NCBI RefSeq assembly: GCF_000711225.1
Contig: NZ_JOMG01000005.1
Location: 248,001-312,000 of the forward strand
Source of the DNA: Pelobacter seleniigenes DSM 18267
GTDB taxonomy: Bacteria; Desulfobacterota; Desulfuromonadia; Desulfuromonadales; Geopsychrobacteraceae
Direction of reading: 5' to 3'
Length of the DNA stretch: 64,000 nucleotides
This document shows, piece by piece, positions 9,027 to 18,800 of the stretch (position 1 is the stretch's first letter; the number at the start of each line of letters is the position of its first letter). The notes under the pieces were generated by a model, which saw only the letters and a list, made by a program, of their open reading frames with translations, did no database searches and was not told the DNA's origin. Both the position numbers and the translations under genes were made by a program.

Positions 9027-9428
9027 TGCAGACTCATCTCCTTCTCATTTCAGGTGTTGGAACTATCTGGTTGGTTACACTTTGTTGTTGTAGAGTAAGG
9101 TCAAGATTAGCACGGCGTTGAGGGCTGGACAACTGCGATTCCCTAAATTGCAGGAAGCGTTACAAGAGGATTGCCAGGAGCAGCGCAAGCCAAACAGGTT
9201 TGCCGTTTCTCCTCTCTGGAACCATCTAAAAGATGTTTGCCATTGCTCATTAGCATGTTGCCGAGCAAGAAAAGTGATATCCTGATCAAAAAAACATTTT
9301 CAGCTCTGCTGTAACTTTGTTTTCTTGTTAATATAGTTAATAACTTCATATGGTTGTTGTTCCGCTTCTGAGTAAAATTCATGCCTGTCGTCAAGTAAAA
9401 ATAAAAAGTGATAATTAAAATAGCTCTC
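9027..9428. other. Non-coding spacer between the DUF4382 gene and the riboswitch operon
   Basis: No supported gene. The frame on the minus strand at 9143-9394 has no ribosome-binding site and an unlikely composition. The region becomes AT-rich toward the right, as expected for promoter DNA. Confidence 0.5.
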
Positions 9429-9457
9429 TTGACACAATGCCGCAGCCAATGTACATT
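9429..9457 (+). promoter_or_regulatory. Candidate sigma70 promoter for the giant-protein operon
   Basis: TTGACA (9429-9434, a perfect -35), 17-nt spacer, TACATT (9452-9457, 4 of 6 matches to -10). A start near 9464 would put the GEMM aptamer about 45 nt into the leader. Confidence 0.55.
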
Positions 9458-9507
9458 TGCGCAGCATAGTAAGATTTGCTGTTACTCATGTGAAATAAAT
9501 AAAATAA

Positions 9508-9586
9508 CCGAAAAGGCAAACCCGGAGTAATTCGGGGACGCAAAGCCACGGGTCCTGTGCCACCAGGATAGCCGGGCCGCCGAAGC
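9508..9586 (+). promoter_or_regulatory. GEMM (cyclic di-GMP-I type) riboswitch aptamer
   Basis: The conserved core GGGACGCAAAGCC is present at 9535-9547. Upstream is AAGGCAAACC, and P2 pairs CCCGGA (9521-9526) with TTCGGG (9531-9536) around a GNRA tetraloop (GTAA). P3 then forms (CGGGTCCTG with CAGGATAGCCGGG), ending in GCCGGGCCGCCGA, which aligns base by base with the 3' part of the Vibrio Vc2 aptamer. By that alignment (numbering from memory) G20 is G9516, A47 is A9543 and C92 is C9580. A retained G20 favours c-di-GMP over cGAMP, but Geobacter-type GEMM-Ib RNAs make ligand testing necessary. It lies 220 nt before the giant protein gene and directly before an intrinsic terminator, so control is probably by transcription attenuation. 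Confidence 0.92.
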
Positions 9587-9625
9587 AATGAGACAGGCTT
9601 CTTGCCCCGGTCACATCTACCCGCG

Positions 9626-9662
9626 GAGCACTCATTTTCGGCTGAAAGTGGGTGCTTTTTTT
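9626..9662 (+). terminator. Intrinsic terminator forming the riboswitch expression platform
   Basis: Arms AGCACTCATTTTC (9627-9639) and GAAAGTGGGTGCT (9644-9656) pair over 13 bp with only G-T wobbles, closed by a 4-nt loop and followed by seven T. A smaller GAAGC/GCTTC hairpin (9582-9600) sits between aptamer and terminator. Ligand-dependent formation of this stem would switch the downstream genes. Confidence 0.88.
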
Positions 9663-9674
9663 ATGCACCTGCTG

Positions 9675-9725
9675 GACCGGTTCTTCCGGTCAGACACCCC
9701 GTAAAGGCGCTGGAAAGCTTTACGG
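9675..9725 (+). other. Two extra leader hairpins after the terminator
   Basis: GACCGG-TTCTT-CCGGTC (9675-9691) and CCGTAAAG (9699-9706) pairing with CTTTACGG (9718-9725). Both are perfect stems within the 144-nt stretch between the terminator and the giant gene start. Function unknown; possibly mRNA stabilisation or translational control. Confidence 0.45.
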
Positions 9726-9805
9726 ATAAATGAAAAGTAATGGGGTATGATGATTTTGTGCAAGTTGCCGACCGGCCTTGAAACTCAGGGAATGGTGTCC
9801 GCGCG

Positions 9806-12800
9806 ATGCTGAGCTGGCGTTTTTTTCGACAGCTGCTGCGCTGGGCATTTTTCTGTTGCCTATTGTTGACGACCCTTGGAACAGGGGAGAGCCTTGGCGC
9901 ACCCTGTGATACCAAGAGCGGCTATCCTTTTGTCGCCCATGATCTGAGTGTCAGTTACTGTGAACTCTGCGGTTACGGCTATGTCACGGTCGTGATCAAC
10001 AATCCCTACCGCTACACCCAGATTTCCCCCAGCCCACAGATTCCCGATCTACCCGGCGCGCTGATGAGTAACCTGGTCCTGCAGGAAAACCTCGGGATTT
10101 CCGGACTCAGTTACGAACCCAATGCCCCCAATCCAGTCACTTATCGGGTTAATAACGGGGTGACTCTGGCCGGTTCGGCTCCGACCATCAGCGGCAGCGG
10201 CGCAATCCTCACTTTTAGCGCGGCCGAAATTCCTGCCCTGGCCAGCCTGGCAGCGAACCCGTCTGCTAATCAGGTCAACCGTATCACCATCCGTTTTGCA
10301 GTCAGCCGGACCTCTTCCCCGGAAGCCCTGGTCAGCGCCAGCCGTGGCGTGCAGGCGACTTTACTCTTTACTACCGACTCCGGTTGCGCTGATTCTCCGC
10401 AAACCGCTACGGCGACCCTGCCATTGCAGGAACCCTTGCCGCAAATTACCAAAACCGGTTGGAACTACGATGCCGGACAGCGCCAGAACTCTGCCGGGGA
10501 TCCGGTTTACGGCACCAATAATGACGATATCGTCTGGCGCGTGAGGGTCACCAACAGCGGCTTGGCCGGGCTGCAGGATCTGCGTTTCGATGACCTGATG
10601 ACAGCGGGCAGTGTCGACATCAATTATGCCTGCGCCAGCGAAGCCGCAGCCAATAGCCTGGCCGCAGCCAACGGCAGCGGGTCGGTGGCCGGTTGTGTGC
10701 CAGCGGGCAATAATCTCAACGATTTCATCGTCACCAACCCCTTCGGCAACACGGCCCTGTCCTTTGACAATCAGGAAGTGGATGTCAGCGCTGGCGGGAC
10801 CACCTCCATTTATCTGGTCGGGAAAATCACCGCTGGCGGTTCCTGTGAAACCAGCAAGGTCAACAGCGTCAGCGATGTTCAGTGGGGCTGTGGCGTGCAG
10901 AATCCGGCCGGCGGCATCAGTGCCACCTCGACCGGGATTGTCCCCGCTGATACGGCGACCTTCTATTCCCTGTACAGCGACAACCACGCCGACCTGTCCG
11001 TGGAACGGCAACTGACCGGGACCAATACGGCGCAACCGGTCGGCAGCAAGGGGACCATGACCATTACCATCCGCAATTTCAGCGGGGGGAGCGTCAAAAA
11101 TATTCAGTTGGCCGATGTGCTGCCGCCGGAATATGTGGTGGATGCCACCTTCCTGCCGGAAATCGAGGTGACACCAGCCTATGGCACCGCTTATGCGGGG
11201 ATGGTCGATACCCTGACCTGGACCAACCGGAACAGTGGCGACCCGCTGGCCAATACCGCTCCGGAATTCGACCTGACCAGTTCGACGACGCACCCGGTTT
11301 ATGCCGATCAGGTCAATATGCTGCGGCATGGCGATGTAGCAGTGGTGCGCTTTCGGGTCGTGCTGATCGAATCCGCCTATTATGACCGCGCCGCCAATCT
11401 CGATGTCTACCCGGAAGAATATCCGCTGACCGGTACCGATCCGACTTTTCAGACTCCGCTGAGCAATACCCTGACCGTTGATTTCGACCTGTTCTGCGGT
11501 TCCCAGGGTCACCAGACCCTGACGCTGACCGGCAACGGCAGCGCGGATCCGACCGGTACCGAGATCCCAGCTTTCCCGGAAGACCTTGATATCGCCGTCG
11601 GCGGCGATGTCTTTATCTTGACCAACGATCCGAACCAACTGCTGACTCTGCCGATTCTGGTCACCAACAACGGCGGGCATGATGCCACCGATTATCATGT
11701 ATTCACCAGTTTCGGTGCTACCATGGAGGTGGTCAGTGCGCCGAGCGGCTGCGCGCCGATTACCCTTTCCGGTTCACCCAACCAGCCGGCACCCTGGAAA
11801 GTGCTGGTCGATCCAACGGCGATCCCGGCCACGGCTACGGTTTATGAATGCGTCAGCCCGGCAACCATTGCCCCGGGCCGGACCGTGACCTACAACTTCC
11901 AGGTCAGAAAAAGCACCAACCCAAGTGACATTGCCCTGGACGATCTCAGCCTACGGGCCGACGTGGTCGGGGAAATCACCCTCAGTGACGGGACACCCCT
12001 GACATTTCCCGCTCCCGTCGTCCGGGCCGACGGTGAACTGGATCGGGCCAACAATTATTCCCTGGATGCGGCCTGGGCCAGGGTTATCGGCTTTAACCTG
12101 AAGAAGACCCAGCTCGGTACCTGTAACGAAAACAATCCGCCCAGTTACGACGGCAACGGGTTCGAAGAGGTGCAGATCGGCGAGGAATGCGATTTTCATA
12201 TCGAAACCGGTGGCTGGTTCGGCTTCAAGACCCCGGGCTTCATCTATATCGCGGTACAGAACATCGATGTCGCCGATCAGGTTCCGGACGGCCAGGCCTA
12301 TCTGTCCAGTAGCAACCCCTATGCTGAATCGACCGCCCTGATTCAGAACGTCAGCCTCAATCCGACCGGACTCGCCCCGCTGGATGAAGGCTGGTTCGAC
12401 TGGCGTTTCAATGTTCCTGACAGTGAACGGATCGAACAGGCGGATGAATGGTTTGTGGTGAACACCAAAACCCGGCTGCTCAATAAGCCCATCGATGACC
12501 GGGCCGTGCCCAATCTGCATGCTGCGGACAGTGATAACGTGCTCAGTTCCACCTTTGATGCCACCTTCAGCAATGTCAACACCGGCCTGGTCGAACAGTA
12601 CAGCCTCGGTCCCTCCACCGTCGGTTATCCGCGCGAAGCGATCCGCCGGGTTGACCTGACCGTGACCGAGCCCCGCCTGGTGCTGGTCAAGGAGGTCTGT
12701 AACGAATCCCTCTACGGCAGCGGCCCGAGCTGTAGCAATTTTGTGCCGGTGGCCGATGACGGCGATGCCTTTGACAGCTATATCTACCGCATCACTGTGA

Positions 12801-15800
12801 CCAATGAAGCGACCGCTGACGGCGTGCAGCGCGCCCCGGCCTATGACGTGACAGTGACCGATCAGCTCGATGCCAGTGACCTGGCCTATGTCTTCCCCTT
12901 TGCCGGCGACGGCCTCGACAATGACGGTGACGGCACCAGTGGTGCGGCGGACAGTGACGGCGAAGGGAGCAACAGCGATAACAGCGTCAAGAACGGAATC
13001 CCCGCTGAATTGACCTTTTCCTATACCCACAGCAACGCCCTGCAGCGGATCGATCCGGGCCAGTCCGTGGAACTGTACTACCGGGTCGATTACGATGATG
13101 ATGCCGCGCCGTTGCAGGTTTTTACCAATGCGGTCAGTGCGGTTTATGACAGTTTGAGCGGTCCTTCCGGCAATCAGACCAACCCGACCGGGAATAACAG
13201 CGAACTCGGCGGAGCCCGGCTCTATCAATCGGAAACCGCAAACGCCAGTGTGCAGGTGATTCCGGTTGCCACCCAGCCGAAAACCGTGACCGCCACAGCC
13301 AACACCCCGTTGTTGAGCGTGCCCGGCACCCAGGATGTAACCATCGGTGAAGAGCTTGAATATCAGCTGGATGTGCTGCTACCGGTGGCCCTGGTGCGTA
13401 ATTTCGTCATTCGCGACGAACTGCCGGTCGGGCTGCGCTGCAGCGAAGCACCGGCGGTCAACCTGGATGCCGCTCCCTTCAGTGCGGCGGGGTTTGAACC
13501 GGGTGGGGTGATCACCCCGACCTGCAACGGCAATCTGGTTGAATGGAACTTTGGCGACCAGCGTCTCACCATCGGTGGCAGCGCAACCCGGTTCGACCTG
13601 GCGGTCAACTTTATCGCCCGGCTGGAAAACAGCGACCAGACCAATGACGCCGACCTGATTGCCAACGGCAGCCCGGCCACGGTCACGAAGGCCGAGTACC
13701 TGGACGAATCCGGCGCGCTGGTCAGTTATAACATCGATCAGGTGGCCGTTCAGGTGCGCGAGCCACGGATTGAGCTGGCCCAGACTTTCAGCGTGGCCAA
13801 TGCCGACGCTGCCGATTTGGTGACAGTCACGGTGACCGCGACCAACAGCGGCACCGCCCCGGCCTACAACCTGCGGGTTTATGACGATTTAACCGCGACC
13901 CGCTTCAGCTATGCCGGCGGAGTCGGCGGCACGAACCCTCCGGATGCGGTGGATCTCTTGAGTCTGGGGCCGGAGCAGCCGGTGTTTGGCTGGAGTACGC
14001 CGGCCGAGATCGCGGTGGGAGCTAGTGTCAGCTTCAGCTATCAGATCCGCGTGGCCGACGATGTCCGGCCCCATGAGGAGCTGAGTAATACAATTGAGGC
14101 GGCCTGGACCTCCTTGCCCGCTCAAACCACCGCCCTCAACAGCGGCGGCAGCATCGGCAGCGCCGGAGCCATTGATGGTATGCGTAACGGCAGCATTCCC
14201 AACAGCGGTGATCCGGTCAATGATTACGAGACCACCGCCGCTGCGCAGCTGAGCGTTCCTGGGCTGCAACTGACCAAGACCGACCTGAACCCAGCCACTG
14301 TGCCCACGATCGGGGTGCGCAAGCAGTTCCAGATCGATCTGCGCCTGCCGGAAGGGGTCACTGAAGGCATCAACATCAGTGACAACCTGGCTGCCGCCGG
14401 TCTCAGTTATGTCCTGGCCAACAACAGTAGCTACGATATCTCCTACAGCTTCAGCGGCATCGCCACCATTAACGGTCTGCCGCCGGCAGAAGCCGCGTTG
14501 AATGCGTTCCCCGCCGACCAGAGCAGCGGTACCGTGAGCTGGGATGTCGGCACCATCACCACCCTGAGTGAGGATGACAGCAGCTCATCCAGCCTGACCC
14601 CGACCCTCAGCCTGAACTATTTTGCCCGGGTCAACAACGACCTTGACACCGATGCCGGCGATCCGCTCCAGAACGGGGCAACGGCCGTTTATCTGAATGG
14701 TGCGACGGCCGGCGAGGAAAACCTGAGCGCCGTGGCCCCGGCTGTGGTGGTGTCGGAACCCGATGTCACCCTGGTCAAGACCGTGGCCAATGTTACTGCT
14801 GGCAAGGATGCGACAGCCGCGCCGGTAGCCGGGGATATTCTGGAGTATCGCTTGACCCTGGTTAATACCGGCAGCAGCAATTCCACCGCTTTTGATCTGA
14901 ATATTGTTGATACCCTGCCGGCCGGCGTGGTTCTGGACAGCAGCTTTACCCCGACAGCCAGCCTTGACGGCAGCGCGCTGAGTGGCTTTGTCGGGCTGCC
15001 GGCCGGTGCACCGGCCGGACCGTTGACCTGGGGCCGTGGTAATGGTGACGGCAGCCTGGATGTCGGCGTCGGGCAACAGCTGGTCATCATTTATCACTGT
15101 ATTGTCGAGGTGGTGGCCGATGCTGACGGGATTATCGAAAATGGAGTCTGGACCGATTGGACCTCCCTTGATACGGCCGATGCCTATGAGCGGACCGGAG
15201 CCGGTTGCCCAAGCATTGTTGCACCCAATGATTATTGCGTTGGACCGGTCTTTGCCACGACTGTCGGTATCGCCCCGGAACTGGTCTTCCAGAAAACCGT
15301 GCTCAACCAGACCAGCGGCGCCGATCCGGGCGTCTCGGCCAGTCCCGGTGACGTGCTCCAATACCATCTGGAAATCAACAATATCAGCGCGGCCCAGGCT
15401 CAATTCACCCTGTACGATGAACTTGATCAGCTGAATAGCACTCCCTGGTTCGTGCCCGGCAGCCTGACCCTGCTGGCCGGTCCGGCCGAGGTCGCTGCCG
15501 ATGTCACCGGCGGCAGCGGCGGGACCGGGTTGTTGAGCAGTTCCAATATCGTTCTCGACGGCAACAGCTCGCTCAGCGTCGACTTTTCGGTGCAACTGGC
15601 CGCGGTGATTCCCGGCGGTAGCGAAGTCCTCAACCAGGCCCGCCTGACACTGACCGGCTTCGGCACCTTCACCAGCGACGACCCCAATATTGCCGGGGCC
15701 GCCGACCCGACCCGTACTCTTATCGCTTCGGCACCACAGTGGCAGTTTAGCAAAACCTCCGCCGACCTAACCGGAGCAAGTTCAATCCTGCTCCCCGGCG

Positions 15801-18800
15801 ATCAACTGCGCTATACTATCCTGGTGCGCAATATCGGCACCGAGGATGCGGCGAATGTCGTCCTGACCGATGCGATTCCTGCCAACACCAGCTATGTCAC
15901 AGGTTCGACCACCCTGAACGGGGTCAGCGTCGCTGATGCAGCGGACGGCAGCAGCCCCCTGGTTGCCGGATTGCTCATTAATGCTGCGGGAGCTGCCACA
16001 ATCGGAGAGTTTCCGGCCGACAGCGCGGCCAGTGATGCTAGCCTGGCGACGGTGACCTTCGTTGTTCAGATCGACAGTGCCGCGAGCGGTGGTACGGAAA
16101 TCTCCAACCAAGCCGTTCTCAACGGTTCCGGGACTGGCAGCGGGGTGTTCACTGAACAGTTGAGTGATGATCCGGACACCGTTGCCGTGGCCGATCCGAC
16201 CATTGATGTGGTCAGTTCCATGTCCCTGAGCAAAGCAGTCTTCAACCTGACCAGTGGTGGCAGCGGTGCCACTGCGGTTCCGGGCGACGTGCTGCACTAC
16301 CGCCTTAAGTTTGTTAATACCGGTACCGCCACCTTGAGCGGGCTCAGTATCCGTGACGAACTGGAAAGCCTGCAGGTGGATTTGCCTCGGTTGTTTGTCC
16401 CAGGCACCCTTCAGCTGGAAACCGTTCCCGCCGGAGCGGACGTCAGCGGCAGTGATGCCAATGGCGGCAACAAAGGGAGCGGGTTGCTGGTCGTTGACAA
16501 TCTGACCGCCGCAGCCGGAGAAACCCTGGTCATTGAATTCAACGTGCAGCTTGCTGCGGTGATCACCAGTGGTAGCGAGGTCCTCAATCAGGCCGAACTG
16601 CGTGCCGAAAATGTTGTGCTGAAGCTGAGTGATTCCATTGACAGCGCCTTGGTTGGCGAGACGGACCCGACCGTTACCCTGATTAGTTCCGCGCCCGCGT
16701 TCCAGGTGGAAAAAACCGCCAGTTTCCTGGATGGAGATCCCACCGTCCTGCTCGCCGGTGAACGGTTGCGTTATACCGTGACCGTCAAAAATATCGGGTC
16801 CGAAGATGCCCATGATGTCATGCTGCAGGATTATACCCCTGCCAACACCAGCTATATTGTCGGCAGCACCACTCTCAACGGTCAGCCGGTCAGCGACAAC
16901 AATGGCGCAAACCCGCTTCACGCCGGGCTGCTGATCAATGCCGCGGAAGATGCTACGGCCGGTTACCTGCGCGCTGACAGCGCAGCCACAGCCAACAATG
17001 TGGCAACGGTAACCTTCGATGTCCTGGTCGACAGCGCAGCCATGGACGGGCTGGTCCTGGAAAATCAGGCCTTCGTCAATGCTACCGGCGCGGGCAGCGG
17101 AGAGCAGCCGGAACAGCCTTCCGATGACCCGGCCACGCCCGCGGTGGATGATCCGACCCGGGTCGTGGTTGGCAACGTACCCCTGTTGTACGTGTTGAAG
17201 ACCGCTGCCTTGGCCGTTGACAATAACGCTGACGGCATTGTCAATCCCGGCGATACCATTGAATACAGTATTGTCATGACCAATAACGGCGCGGCTCCGG
17301 CCACGGCCAGCCTGCTTACCGATGCCGTGCCCGCTAATCTGAGCTATGTCGCTGATTCTCTGATTGTCAACGGGGTTGCCCTGGGCAGCGACGGCGGGGT
17401 GTTTCCCCTGGCCGCCGGTCTGGGTGTCCAGTCCGCCGACAACCCCGGGAGCGGAATCATTTCCATGGCCGGGCAGGTCACCATCAGCTACCGGATGCGG
17501 GTTAATGCCGGGGTTGCTGAAGGGACGCGGATCACCAACCAGGCCATTCTGACCAGCAATGAAGTGAATGACCTGCCGAGCGATGCCGACGGACTGGCCG
17601 CCAACGGTTATCAGGAAACCGTCGTTGTCGTCGGCGCGGTCCAACTGCTGGAGATCAGCAAAACCGTGGCTTTGGTCGACGGAATCAGCGCTGAGCCCGG
17701 CACTGAACTGGTCTACAGCGTGCGAGTGACCAACATCGGTAGTTTGCCGGCCAGCAATGTCCTGGTGACCGATGACCTGAGCGGGCTGCTGAGTCTGGTC
17801 GATTTTGTCAGCGCCAGTGCGGTCATGGACGGTTCGGCCAGCGGCACCAGCTTCCTCGGCGGAGTCCTCAGCGCTGATTATTCGGCCACCTATGGCAATC
17901 TGAGTCCAGGGGGTTCCTTTCTGGTCCGTTTCCAGGTGCGCATTAATAGTGCGGTCGCACCGGGTACGACCATTACCAACAGCGCCACGGTCAGCTGGGA
18001 CACCCCGACCCAGAGCGCCTCCGCATCCGTCTCTCTGGATGTCGGCGGGACCCCCGGCAGTGCCGCCCTGAACGGGTTGATCTGGCACGATTCCAGCCTT
18101 GATCGTCACTATGACGAAGGGAGCGAAATTGCTCAGCAGGACTGGGTGGTCGCGCTTTATCTCAACGGCAGCCAGGTGGCGACCACCACCACGGATGCTG
18201 ACGGCAGCTACGCTTTTAGCGGTCTGCTGCCGACTGCCAGTACTGGTGTTCCCTATGAAATACGCTTTACTGCGCCCGGGGCCGGGATTGCCACGGCCTC
18301 CCTCGGTTCGGCCGATTCCATCTTTACCAACGGGCCGCAGCGGATCAGCGCGATCAGTGTCGACTCCGGCAGTAACCTGCAAAATCTGAATATGCCCTTG
18401 TGGCCCAACGGTTCGGTTTATAACGCGGTGGCCAGAAGCCCGGTCAGCCAGGCAACTCTGACCCTGCTCAATGCCCTGAGCGGCAATGCTCTGCCCGGGG
18501 CCTGTTTTGATGATCCAGTGCAGCAGAACCAGGTCACCGCGGCTAACGGTTTTTACAAGTTCGACCTCAATTTCAGTCAGGCGGCCTGTCCCGCCGGCGG
18601 CACCTATCTGTTGCAGGTGACCGCGCCGCCGAGCGGCTATCTGGCCACCCCGTCGGCGTTGATCCCGCCCAGCAGTGATGCGGCCAGCGCTGCGTTCTCG
18701 GTGCCGGACTGCCCGGGCAGTGGGGTGGATGCGGTACCGGCTACCAGCACCTACTGTGAAGCGATCGCTGACGCCGGGATTCCCGCGGCCGGCAGTGCGG

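Noticed and set aside
9143-9394. 83-codon minus-strand frame before the riboswitch
   Set aside because: No ribosome-binding site, AT-rich promoter-like DNA and no recognisable protein pattern.
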